Program-made: the position numbers and the translations under genes
Notes under the pieces: model-generated
What the model was told of the DNA's origin: nothing
Databases searched by the model: none
Seen by the model: the letters and a program-made list of their open reading frames with translations, nothing else
Shown here: piece after piece, positions 6,433 through 14,070 of the stretch
Layout of the letters: each line of letters opens with the position of its first letter
Position numbering within the stretch: position 1 is the first letter of the stretch
Origin: Streptosporangiaceae bacterium
GTDB lineage: Bacteria; Actinomycetota; Actinomycetes; Streptosporangiales; Streptosporangiaceae
DNA: 20,952 nt
Assembly: GCA_030040815.1 (NCBI GenBank)
Contig: JASHSZ010000415.1
Coordinates: 1-20,952, forward strand
Direction of reading: 5' to 3'

Positions 6433-7956
6433 TCAGCCGTCGCGGAGAACGGTCTTGAGGATCTTGCCAGTCGGCCCCTTCGGCAGTTCGGCGACGAAGC
6501 GGACCTCGCGGGGATACTTGTAAGCTGCCACCCGCTCTTTGCAGTACGCGATGACGTCCGCCTCGGTGATGTCGGATCCCTCGCGGCGGACTACGACCGC
6601 CACGACTTCCTCGCCCAGGCGCTCGTGCGGCTTGCCGATGACCGCGGCCTCGGCGATCGCCGGGTGAGCGAACAGCACTTCCTCGATCTCGCGCGGGTAG
6701 ACGTTGTAGCCCCCGCGGATGACCAGGTCCTTGGAACGGTCCACGATGAAGTAGAACCCGTCCTCGTCCTGGTAGCCGAGGTCGCCGGTGTGCAGCCAGC
6801 CGCCACGAAGCGCCGACTGCGTAGCCTCCGGTTTGCCCAGGTATCCCTTCATCACGTTGTGCCCGCGGATCAAGATCTCGCCGACGTTGTCGCGGCCGGC
6901 CGGCAGCGGCTGGTCGTCGTCCCCGGCTATGCGCATCCGCACGCCCCAGATCGGCTTGCCTACCGACAGCGCCCGCCGGTCATCGGGGCGGTTGAAGGAC
7001 GTGGTGCTCGCGGTCTCAGACAGTCCGTAGCCTTCCAGCACGCGGATGCCTAGCGCCGCCTCGAAGCTGGCCAGGACGTCCTCGGGGAGCGATGCGCCGC
7101 CGGATACCGCCACGCGCAGCCTGGACAGGTCGCGGCCGCTGAGGTTCTGCTCAGCCAGTGTCTGCAGCATCGTGGGCACGCCGGCTATCACCGAGCACTT
7201 GTCGCGCTCGAGGGCGTCGACCACCGCAGCTGGATCGAACCGCGGCACTATCGACAGCGCGCCGCCGTACCGCACGCTGACGTTGAGCACCGAGGACAGG
7301 CCGAATACGTGAAAGAACGGGAGCACAGCCAGCGTGACGTCGTCCGGCCGGGCGCCGAATAGCTGGCCGGATACCGTGCAGTTCATGTACAGCTGGAAGT
7401 GGGTGAGCTCAGCGCCCTTCGGCTTGCCGGTCGTGCCGCTGGTGTAGACGAGCACCGCGGTATCGTCCGGGTTCCCGGGCCGGACCTCACCGCCGATCTC
7501 GCTGAGCGGCGCGGTCGCGATCAGGTCGGTTAGCGGCCTCGTACCTTCCGGCAGGTCCTGCTGGCTGAAACTCACCAGATGCAGCGGGATGCCGAGCTGC
7601 TCGCAGGCCTTGGCGGCCTCCTGATGAACGCTGTCAAAGCCGATCATGATCGCCGCGGCGGAGTCAGCCAGGTGATACTCGATCTCCGGGGCCTTGAGCA
7701 GCGGATTCAGCGGCAGTACCACCATGCCGGCCTTCAGTGCGCCGAAGTACGCGGCGGGGAAATGGGGCAGGTTCGGTAGCTGCAGCGCGACCACCTGGCC
7801 CGGAGCCAGGCCGTTTTCCAGCAGCCCAGCGGCGAGTCGTCCGGATTGCTCGTCTAGCTCGCGATAGCTGGTTGCGGCACCCATGAAGGTGTATGCGGTG
7901 GCATCCGGAGTCGCCATCGCCGTCTCGGTCAGCATCGTTGCCAGGTTGAAGCTCAC
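6433..7956 (-). CDS. Fatty-acyl-CoA / AMP ligase (ANL superfamily)
   Basis: Predicted 507-residue adenylate-forming enzyme, probably long-chain fatty acid:CoA ligase: it activates a carboxylate as the acyl-AMP and transfers it to CoA. Core motifs are YTSGTTGKPKG (171-181, P-loop), YGLSETAS near 310-317, TGD near 390-392, the hinge DRSKDLVIRGGYNVYP near 406-421 and PTGKILK with catalytic Lys498. Length is normal for the family. The frame is open to 8043 with ATGs at 8043, 7998 and 7968, but GTG 7956 has a GGAGG five bases upstream and begins at SFNLATML, where homologues usually begin. It is divergent from the hydrolase and acyltransferase genes, so it probably supplies acyl-CoA to the acyltransferase. 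Exact chain length cannot be read from sequence. Confidence 0.93.
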   Translation of the reverse strand: MSFNLATMLTETAMATPDATAYTFMGAATSYRELDEQSGRLAAGLLENGLAPGQVVALQLPNLPHFPAAYFGALKAGMVVLPLNPLLKAPEIEYHLADSAAAIMIGFDSVHQEAAKACEQLGIPLHLVSFSQQDLPEGTRPLTDLIATAPLSEIGGEVRPGNPDDTAVLVYTSGTTGKPKGAELTHFQLYMNCTVSGQLFGARPDDVTLAVLPFFHVFGLSSVLNVSVRYGGALSIVPRFDPAAVVDALERDKCSVIAGVPTMLQTLAEQNLSGRDLSRLRVAVSGGASLPEDVLASFEAALGIRVLEGYGLSETASTTSFNRPDDRRALSVGKPIWGVRMRIAGDDDQPLPAGRDNVGEILIRGHNVMKGYLGKPEATQSALRGGWLHTGDLGYQDEDGFYFIVDRSKDLVIRGGYNVYPREIEEVLFAHPAIAEAAVIGKPHERLGEEVVAVVVRREGSDITEADVIAYCKERVAAYKYPREVRFVAELPKGPTGKILKTVLRDG

Positions 7957-8037
7957 ACCAGCCTCCATCGTGAGTGCGCCGGCCGCGACAGGATGCATGA
8001 CCGGGCGCGGAGGGCTTCCCGGCAGTGCCTGTGAGAC

Positions 8038-8054
8038 ATACATTAAGGATGTAT
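8038..8054. promoter_or_regulatory. ATACAT-N5-ATGTAT palindrome, candidate operator
   Basis: A perfect 6-5-6 inverted repeat (ATACAT, TAAGG, ATGTAT) lies 81 bases upstream of the ligase GTG and 45 bases upstream of the hydrolase ATG. It is AT-rich in a GC-rich setting, which is unusual for chance. Its size and place fit a regulator operator, possibly for the QsdR-like TetR protein encoded at the end of the plus-strand operon. On the minus strand TAATGT within the site could also serve as a -10 element. Confidence 0.55.
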
Positions 8055-8099
8055 CAGCATCGTGCCTAGGCCCCGCCGCGTGCGAGGGCGGGAGTTGCT

Positions 8100-8930
8100 A
8101 TGGCCCATTCCCTGCGGGAACCGGTGGGGAGCAGCGAAGAGGCCGACAGTCAGGGCACCGGCCCGTCGGCCCGGCTTTACCTGACCGAGCCAGCTCGCGG
8201 GCTGGCAGGCCTCGCAGCCCTCCCGCTCGCCGCAGGGTGGCTGGCATCCGCCCGGCGCGGCGACGGCCACGGCGTCCTTGTCCTTCCGGGCCTGCTGGCG
8301 TCGGACATGAGCACGGCGCTGCTCCGGCGGTACGTGACCTGGCTCGGCTACAGCGTGTACGGCTGGCAGCTCGGGCGCAACGTGGGCCCGACCGAGAGGG
8401 TGCTCGCGGAGCTGCCGCGTGCGCTGGCGGATCTGGCCCAGCGCACCGGCGGCCCGGTTTCCATCATCGGGTGGAGCCTTGGCGGCATCTATGCCCGCGA
8501 GCTCGCACGCGAGCAGCCGGATTTGGCGCGCCAGGTGATCACGCTCGGCAGCCCGTTCCGTCTCACCGACCCCCGGCAGAGCCGGGCCGATGGCAGCTAC
8601 CGGCGGCGCAGCCACCTGCACGCGACCGGCCGGCCCATCCCGACCCCTGAGCAGGTTGCGCGCCCCATCGCTGTCCCGTCCACAGCGGTCTACTCCAGGC
8701 AGGACGGCATCGTGTCGTGGCAGACCTGCATAGAGCCGGAGACAGCCCTGCACGAGAACGTCGAGGTTCGCTGTGCCCACCTCGGCTTCGGTGTCGATCC
8801 GGCAACCCTGTGGGTGATCGCCGAGCGCCTTTCCGCCCCGGCAGGCACGCGCCGTCCGTTCCGCGCCCCGCCAGCCTTGCGCACCTTGTACCCCCGGCGG
8901 GCGAGAAGCGCCGCGACCGCGAAGGAGTGA
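8100..8930 (+). CDS. Alpha/beta hydrolase
   Basis: Predicted 276-residue serine hydrolase. The nucleophile elbow GWSLGG places Ser126; Asp202 in YSRQDGIVSW and His227 in RCAHLGFG complete the probable triad, and VLVLPGLLASD near 59-69 is the oxyanion-side strand and loop. No signal peptide is obvious; residues about 36-50 are mildly hydrophobic. GGGAG lies five to six bases before the ATG. The stop at 8928-8930 is one base before the acyltransferase ATG, so the two are coupled. Genes of this type often accompany WS/DGAT genes in actinobacteria and probably act on an ester or acyl substrate of the same pathway, but the substrate is unknown. The C-terminal 30 residues are Arg/Pro/Ala-rich. Confidence 0.88.
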   Translation: MAHSLREPVGSSEEADSQGTGPSARLYLTEPARGLAGLAALPLAAGWLASARRGDGHGVLVLPGLLASDMSTALLRRYVTWLGYSVYGWQLGRNVGPTERVLAELPRALADLAQRTGGPVSIIGWSLGGIYARELAREQPDLARQVITLGSPFRLTDPRQSRADGSYRRRSHLHATGRPIPTPEQVARPIAVPSTAVYSRQDGIVSWQTCIEPETALHENVEVRCAHLGFGVDPATLWVIAERLSAPAGTRRPFRAPPALRTLYPRRARSAATAKE

Positions 8931-8931
8931 T

Positions 8932-10371
8932 ATGCAGCAGCTCACAGGACTTGACGCGTCGTTCCTTGCGCTTGAGACCGCCAACACAACCGGCCATGTC
9001 GGTGGCGTGAGCGTGCTGGACCCCAGCTCAGCGTCGCGGCCTCTGACGCTCGCACGGCTAACTGAGGTGCTGGCGGAGCGGCTGCCGCTGGTGCCAGTGC
9101 TGCGCCGCAAGCTGCTGAACGTCCCGCTAGGTCTCGACCAGCCCTACTGGATCGACGACCCCCATTTCGACATCGAGTACCATGTCCGCGAGATCGCCCT
9201 GCCACGCCCCGGGTCGCAGGCGCAGCTGACCGAGCAGGTCAGCCGGCTGCATGCGCGGCCGCTCGACCGCAGCCGGCCGCTGTGGGAGGTCTACCTGATC
9301 ACCGGGCTGGCCAAGCGCCGGGCTGCGGTGTACACCAAGATCCACCACTCGGCAATTGACGGCGTGTCAGGCGCGGAGCTGCTCACCGTTCTGCTCGACC
9401 TCAGCCCCGACGGCCGGGAGTTGCCCGCCAGCAAGCCATTCCGCCCAGCGCCACCACCAGGTCGGATTACGCTGGCCGCGCTGGCGGCCGCTCGCCTTGC
9501 CTGGCGGCCGGTCGAGACGGTCCGGGTCACTAACGAGCTCGTCAGGATCATGCCGACGCTCGCGCCAGCCGTTGGCATGTTCGTCGGCGGGATGCTGGGC
9601 CTGGGGCGCGGCGACGGCGGCGTGATCCCGTCTGTGGCCGGGCGGGCGCCGACCACGCCATTCAACAAGCCAATTACCCCGCATCGCAGGCTGGCGTTGC
9701 GCAGCGTTGACCTGGCAGCCGTCAAGGAAGTCAAGAACGCATTCGGCGTCTCGGTCAATGACGTGGTCATGGCGATGTGTGCCGGCGCCCTGCGGCACTG
9801 GCTGTCTGACCACGATGCGTTGCCCGACTCGCCGCTCATCTCCATGATCCCGGTGTCCGTCCGCGACCCGCAAAGCAAGGGCGCAATGGGCAACAAGGTG
9901 TCCGCCATGCTGGCAGCCCTGCCCACGCACCTCACCGACCCGAGCCAGCGACTGGAGGTGGTGCACGCGGCCACCAGGATCGCCAAAGCCCAGCAGGCAG
10001 TCATTCCTCAGGGCCTGGTGGATAGCATCAGCGGCTTCGCGCCGCCAGCGCTGACCGCGCGGGCTGCCCGGGTAGTGTTCGCTACCGGTCTGCTGCACCG
10101 CCTGCCGCCGTTCAACCTGTGCATATCGAACGTGCCAGGCCCGAACGTGCCCGTGTATTTGTGCGGCGCCAAGCTGCTGGCGCACTACCCGGTGTCGGTC
10201 ATCACCGACGGCCAGGGGCTGAACATTACGCTCGTCGGCTACCTGGGCCAGCTCCACTTCGGACTGCTGGCGTGCCGCGAGCTGGTGCCCGACATTGAGA
10301 CGCTGGCCGGCTACCTCGTTGACGAGCTCGAGTTGCTGCTCAAGGCCGCCGACGCGCGCGTGCCGAGCTAG
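8932..10371 (+). CDS. Wax ester synthase/diacylglycerol acyltransferase (WS/DGAT)
   Basis: Predicted 479-residue acyltransferase that joins acyl-CoA to a fatty alcohol or diacylglycerol, giving wax esters or triacylglycerol storage lipid. The N-terminal LTGLDASFLALE is typical of the family. The catalytic motif HHxxxDG is HHSAIDG at 138-144, PLW is at 116-118, and the C-terminal ISNVPGP motif is present near 398-404. Length is normal and the protein looks intact. AAGGAG lies four bases before the ATG, overlapping the end of the hydrolase gene. The acyl-CoA ligase across the divergent promoter and the hydrolase upstream make a coherent lipid-ester set. Substrate preference (wax or triacylglycerol) cannot be decided here. 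Confidence 0.94.
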   Translation: MQQLTGLDASFLALETANTTGHVGGVSVLDPSSASRPLTLARLTEVLAERLPLVPVLRRKLLNVPLGLDQPYWIDDPHFDIEYHVREIALPRPGSQAQLTEQVSRLHARPLDRSRPLWEVYLITGLAKRRAAVYTKIHHSAIDGVSGAELLTVLLDLSPDGRELPASKPFRPAPPPGRITLAALAAARLAWRPVETVRVTNELVRIMPTLAPAVGMFVGGMLGLGRGDGGVIPSVAGRAPTTPFNKPITPHRRLALRSVDLAAVKEVKNAFGVSVNDVVMAMCAGALRHWLSDHDALPDSPLISMIPVSVRDPQSKGAMGNKVSAMLAALPTHLTDPSQRLEVVHAATRIAKAQQAVIPQGLVDSISGFAPPALTARAARVVFATGLLHRLPPFNLCISNVPGPNVPVYLCGAKLLAHYPVSVITDGQGLNITLVGYLGQLHFGLLACRELVPDIETLAGYLVDELELLLKAADARVPS

Positions 10372-10380
10372 CTCGAGACG

Positions 10381-11037
10381 ATGGCCAGGCTGGTCGGCCC
10401 CAAGGTCGCCTGTGACGCCGACGACGTCAGCGTTGTCGTGCCCGAGGGAACCGCAGCGCCCGCCAGTATCCCGGCTGACGTCTTCGCCGCAGCGGCCGAC
10501 GCCTACGCGGCGGGACGCCGCCTAGACATGCAATCGCTGGCCAGGCGCCTCGGCGTGGCCCGCGCCACGCTGTACCGCCGGGCCGGCAACCGGGAGCGGC
10601 TGCTTGACGAGGTGCTCTGGTGGCGCGGCAGGAGGCTGCTGGCTATGCAGGTCCGGGCGACGCGAGAGCGGGACGGCGTGGCACGCATCACGGCGGTCAT
10701 CGTCGGGGTGCTGCGCTCGATCGAGCGCGACCGGGCGCTGCGGGCTTTCGTCGAGACTGACCCGGAAGCTGCGCTGCGCATCCTGACGGGGACGCGCAGC
10801 ACCGTGCAACGTGGCATGTCGCGCGCCCTGGAGAACCTCATCGACCTTGAGCGTGCTCGCGGTACTTTCGTGACTGACCTCGACACCCCGACGCTCGCGT
10901 ACGCGGTCATGCGGATCTGCGAGGCGTTCCTGTACGCCGACCTGATCGCGGACCGGGCGCGCGACGTCGGCCGTGCGGCAACCGTGATCGAGGCGCTGCT
11001 GGCCGGCCTGGATGTGGGCCGGCGTCAGACTTGCTGA
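10381..11037 (+). CDS. QsdR-like TetR-family regulator
   Basis: Predicted 218-residue repressor. The helix-turn-helix lies at about 46-68 (MQSLARRLGVARATLYRRAG), followed by RERLLDEVLWWRGRR, a signature I associate with QsdR-type TetR proteins of actinobacteria, and an all-helical ligand domain to the end. The ATG is nine bases after the acyltransferase stop with only a weak GAG upstream, so translation may depend on coupling. As the last gene of the hydrolase-acyltransferase operon it probably controls the operon and the divergent ligase, with acyl-CoA or a lipid as ligand; this is inference. The first 30 residues before the helix-turn-helix domain are unusual and could be a mis-set start. 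Confidence 0.85.
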   Translation: MARLVGPKVACDADDVSVVVPEGTAAPASIPADVFAAAADAYAAGRRLDMQSLARRLGVARATLYRRAGNRERLLDEVLWWRGRRLLAMQVRATRERDGVARITAVIVGVLRSIERDRALRAFVETDPEAALRILTGTRSTVQRGMSRALENLIDLERARGTFVTDLDTPTLAYAVMRICEAFLYADLIADRARDVGRAATVIEALLAGLDVGRRQTC

Positions 11038-11065
11038 GGCATAGTAACGGTGACCGCTGTCCTGG

Positions 11066-11263
11066 TTAGGCGCGGCGGCGGATCCAGCGGCCGTCGGGGG
11101 TGGACTCTGCCGAGATGACGCCGCGCGTTTGGGCGCTGGTCGGCGGCGACGATCGCCTTGGTCTTGCCGGGCCCAGGTCGGGGTCGAGCCCGTGGTAGTC
11201 CGTGTGCTCGCTGACGGAAACCTAGACCCCCGCGCCGTTGGCAAGCTCGTCTGCCCAGGCCAT
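11066..11263 (-). pseudogene. Broken small gene of unknown function
   Basis: From an ATG at 11261-11263 the minus strand reads MAWADELANGAGV, an in-frame TAG, then VSVSEHTDYHGLDPDLGP. A frame change gives GKTKAIVAADQRPNA, and a second gives RGVISAESTPDGRWIRRRA and a TAA at 11066-11068. The three pieces join into one coherent hydrophilic sequence of about 65 residues, although no single frame is open. I do not recognise the family. It may be a decayed gene, or sequencing error in a low-quality assembly. Confidence 0.35.
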
Positions 11264-11341
11264 AAGGGCCCTCGGTAGTGACCAAAGCCTCTGCCGCGGC
11301 TCGGCGCCCCTGGCGGTATGCCTGGGGTGGAGGTGGGGACC

Positions 11342-11590
11342 GTGATCACCGTACTGACTGTCGAGGCAGCACTCGAGCACACGTGCGCGACCTTCCGCGA
11401 GCGTGCGGACCGGGCCGACATCACTCCTGCCGAGCGTGACCTCCTGATAGACGGAGCCATTCTGCTCGCCATGCACATCGATGACCTCGCCGGGCAGGGC
11501 TGGGCTGGCTCGACCCCAAGCTGGCTGGAAGGGACGCGACCGGCACCGTCCGGGCGGCACGAACGATACCTAGCCGCGGCAGCCGCCTGA
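11342..11590 (+). CDS. Small hypothetical protein
   Basis: Predicted 82-residue protein, family not recognised. I chose the GTG at 11342 because GGAGG lies eight bases upstream; an in-frame ATG at 11318 has no ribosome site. Residues 6-55 look amphipathic and helical (TVEAALEHTCATFRERADRA, then ITPAERDLLIDGAILL), and the C-terminus is low-complexity ending in a run of alanines. No membrane segment. The neighbours are a broken gene on one side and the ABC-exporter repressor, on the opposite strand, on the other, so context gives no hint. Confidence 0.45.
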   Translation: MITVLTVEAALEHTCATFRERADRADITPAERDLLIDGAILLAMHIDDLAGQGWAGSTPSWLEGTRPAPSGRHERYLAAAAA

Positions 11591-11738
11591 AACTGGCGCG
11601 CTGTCGGCGCCGGCTGCCCACCAGTCGCGCCTTATCAGGCCGGCAAGGTCCTGGGTGCGCGAGCCGGTCGCTGGTGGCGCCGCCTCGATGAGGTGCTGGA
11701 ACTGGGCCTGCTTCGCTGTCAGGTGGTGCGCATCGACG

Positions 11739-12383
11739 TCACGATCTTGCCCCAGCGATCTTGACCGCCTCCCCCCGTGGGGGTTGCTCTGCAGAGGAAA
11801 TGGTTCCAGTGAGGTAGCGCTGGACGGCCGGTCCGACCGCCTGGATCAGATCTTCGGTAGTGGCGGCCGCGGCGCCCGGCACTTTGAGTACGTAACGGGC
11901 GAGCATGAGGCTTCCGAGGTGGGAGCCGATGAGCGCCACACGGAGTTCACGTTGGTCGTCGGCCAGGACATCATCAAGCGCTCCGAGCAGCCATGACCTG
12001 AGCACGTCGCGAAGCAGCATGGCCGCGTGCTCGTGGGAGAGCGCCGTCCGGAGCATGGCAAGCATCCGCTCGCGGACGTCCGGGCGGTGCTCCCACAGTT
12101 CGATGATCCGCCTGACGACTTCTTCGCCTGCCCGGCCGGGTTCGTCGGCGATCCCAGCGAGCATCGCCGCCAGATCCACTGGTGGCTCAACCACAGCGGC
12201 AAGGAGACCGTCCTTATCGCCGAAGTAGTGGTAGATGAGCGCCGGGTCGACGCCAGCCTGGGTACCCACGGCGCGCATGGTAGTGCGTTCGAACCCCAGT
12301 TCCGCGAACAGTTCCACGGCGGCGCTGAGGATCGCCTGGCGGGCGTCGGGGCTGCCGTGGGGACGTCGCCCTCGTGCGGGCAT
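11739..12383 (-). CDS. TetR/AcrR-family repressor of the ABC exporter
   Basis: Predicted 214-residue regulator. The N-terminal DNA-binding domain (about 13-60) contains ILSAAVELFAELGFERTTMR and the recognition helix region VDPALIYHYFGDKDGL, a textbook TetR_N pattern. The C-terminal helices (about 70-195) form the ligand domain. Its ATG shares one base with the stop of the preceding ATPase gene (TGATG), so it is the last gene of the exporter operon and very likely its autoregulator. The arrangement parallels CecR with the YbhFSR exporter of Enterobacteria, where the repressor responds to antibiotics. The ligand here is unknown. The last 20 residues after about 195 are polar and probably unstructured. 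Confidence 0.92.
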   Translation of the reverse strand: MPARGRRPHGSPDARQAILSAAVELFAELGFERTTMRAVGTQAGVDPALIYHYFGDKDGLLAAVVEPPVDLAAMLAGIADEPGRAGEEVVRRIIELWEHRPDVRERMLAMLRTALSHEHAAMLLRDVLRSWLLGALDDVLADDQRELRVALIGSHLGSLMLARYVLKVPGAAAATTEDLIQAVGPAVQRYLTGTISSAEQPPRGEAVKIAGARS

Positions 12384-13252
12384 CAGCGTGGGCCCGCCTC
12401 GCGGGCGAGCGTCAGCATGCGTTCCTCGATCGTCGCGGGAACCGGCTGGAGGCTCGCTTCGATCCCGGCGGCTTCGAGAACCTCCTGTAGCTCGGCCGGT
12501 TTGGCATTGGCAACCCGGATCGCGCGCCCCGCGAGCATCACGGGCGCACCTGCCGCGTTGAGCGCGGCGAAGGCATGCACCCAGTCGCTGGTGTGGACGG
12601 CTACGGCGGTGGTGGAGCCTATGATGTCAGCCTTGCTGCCTTGGGCTATCAACTGGCCGTTCGCCATGAGCAGCAGCCGATCGCACTGCTGCGCCTCCTG
12701 CATGTTGTGCGTCGTCACCAGGACGCCAGCGCCGCGCTCGGCCTGCACGCGGATCGTGTCCCACAACGCCGCCCCGGCCAGCAGGTCGACGCCTGAGGTC
12801 GGTTCGTCGAGCACGAGCACTTCGGGTGAATGCGCTAGAGCGGCGAGGAATGCCACTTGCCGCTGTACCCCGAGCGCCACCTCGCGCACCAGGACGTCGG
12901 CTTGCTCTGTTAGTGCGGGCGGGAGCACCGGCTCCGCGCTGCCGTAGGCCCTGGCGCTGAACGATAGGTTCTCCCGCACGGTCAGGTCGCCGTACAGGCC
13001 TAGGCCCTGCGGCACGTAGCCGAGCTGGCGCCGACGCTCGCGGTTGGGTGGGCCGCCCAGCAGCTCGACGTCGCCGGAGGTCACCGCGAGCAAGCCCAGG
13101 AGCATCCGGATGAGAGTGGTCTTGCCCGCTCCGTTGGCACCGAGCAGGCCGACAACCTCGCCCGATTGCAGTTGCAACGACACATCGTCCACCGCGGTGA
13201 ACGTGCCGAAACGGCGTGTCACGTGCCGGGCGCGCAGCTGAACGCTCGTCAT
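12383..13252 (-). CDS. ABC exporter ATPase, second nucleotide-binding domain
   Basis: Predicted 289-residue ABC ATPase. Walker A is GANGAGKT (38-45), the Q-loop PQGLGLY is near 81-87, Walker B with the catalytic Glu is VLVLDEP (145-151), and the H-loop His182 sits in VTTHNMQEA. The signature is degenerate: ALGVQRQ (126-132) replaces LSGGQ. The same kind of change, LPLGxxQR, is known in the second ATPase half of YbhF-type exporters. The start overlaps the stop of the other ATPase gene as ATGA, and the stop overlaps the TetR start. It probably pairs with that ATPase as a heterodimer on the ABC-2 permease. The C-terminal 80 residues form an accessory domain. Confidence 0.92.
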   Translation of the reverse strand: MTSVQLRARHVTRRFGTFTAVDDVSLQLQSGEVVGLLGANGAGKTTLIRMLLGLLAVTSGDVELLGGPPNRERRRQLGYVPQGLGLYGDLTVRENLSFSARAYGSAEPVLPPALTEQADVLVREVALGVQRQVAFLAALAHSPEVLVLDEPTSGVDLLAGAALWDTIRVQAERGAGVLVTTHNMQEAQQCDRLLLMANGQLIAQGSKADIIGSTTAVAVHTSDWVHAFAALNAAGAPVMLAGRAIRVANAKPAELQEVLEAAGIEASLQPVPATIEERMLTLAREAGPR

Positions 13253-14070
13253 GACGCAGCCGCGTTGCGACGCGCGAGCGAGCGCGAGATCACGATGTCC
13301 TGCAGGTCGGGCGCCACAGTGGTAGTCCCTGGAGGCGGGTCACCAGCGGGCCAGTACTCGTGGTGCACCTGTCCCCGGCGCCAGGCCCATTCCGTCCGGA
13401 CTGGCCTGTCGGTTTGCGTAACCAAGCCGGTGAAGCCCGCACGCACCTGGTCGTAAGAGCCCTGGACGAGTATCTTGCCGCTGTCGAGGGCTACGAGGTG
13501 CGCGGCGCGCTCAGCCTCGTCAAGGTAGGTGGTCGACATCAGCACCGCGGCACCCGACGCCGCAGCCTCCGACGCGAGCCGCCACAAGTCGATGCGGCTC
13601 ACCGGGTCGATGCCCGTGCTGGGCTCATCGAGGATCAGCAGCGCGGGCTGGTGCACGACAGCCATGATGAAGCCGAGTTTGCGGCGCATCCCCCCGGACA
13701 GCTGTGCGGCGAGCCGGCCAGCCGCAGAGGTGAGCGACGCCCGGTCCAGTAGCTCGGCGCGGCGGGCGGTGAGCTCCTCGCCGGTCAGGCCATATATGCC
13801 CGCGACGAAGTCGATGTTTTGGGTGACGGTCAAGGCGGGCCAGCTGCCCGGCGAAGCGGGCAGGTAGCCAAGGCGCTGCTTCGGCGGCGCTTCGATCGTG
13901 CCGCTGTCGAGAGTCACCTCGCCGGCCAGTGCGCGGAGCAACGTCGACTTGCCAGCCCCGTCGCCGCCTACCACGGCGACTACCGATCCGCCGGGCACCT
14001 CGACGGTGACATCATCAAGCGCAAGGACGTTGCCGAAACGCACCGTGGCCGAGCGCACCGAATATGTCAC
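13249..14070 (-). CDS. ABC exporter ATPase, first nucleotide-binding domain
   Basis: Predicted 273-residue ABC ATPase. Walker A is GGDGAGKST (35-43), the signature LSGGM is at 124-128 and Walker B LLILDEP at 144-150 with the catalytic Glu. The H-loop His is replaced: STTYLDEAE has Thr181 where most members have His. YbhF-type proteins show a similar loss in their first ATPase half. The frame is open 48 codons further, but the GTG at 14070 forms a GTGA overlap with the permease stop and starts at the normal domain boundary, so it is preferred. It overlaps the second ATPase gene by four bases. Substrate unknown; an antibiotic or other hydrophobic compound is likely by analogy. Confidence 0.91.
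   Translation of the reverse strand: MTYSVRSATVRFGNVLALDDVTVEVPGGSVVAVVGGDGAGKSTLLRALAGEVTLDSGTIEAPPKQRLGYLPASPGSWPALTVTQNIDFVAGIYGLTGEELTARRAELLDRASLTSAAGRLAAQLSGGMRRKLGFIMAVVHQPALLILDEPSTGIDPVSRIDLWRLASEAAASGAAVLMSTTYLDEAERAAHLVALDSGKILVQGSYDQVRAGFTGLVTQTDRPVRTEWAWRRGQVHHEYWPAGDPPPGTTTVAPDLQDIVISRSLARRNAAAS

Noticed and set aside
10522..11478. 318-codon minus-strand open frame opposite the QsdR-like regulator
   Set aside because: The regulator on the plus strand has clear TetR features, and this frame is low-complexity Arg/Ser/Pro. Part of it overlaps the separately reported broken gene in another frame.
11769..11782. CCCCC-GTGGGGG hairpin near the 3' end of the exporter TetR gene
   Set aside because: It lies inside coding sequence and only five base pairs form; probably codon composition.
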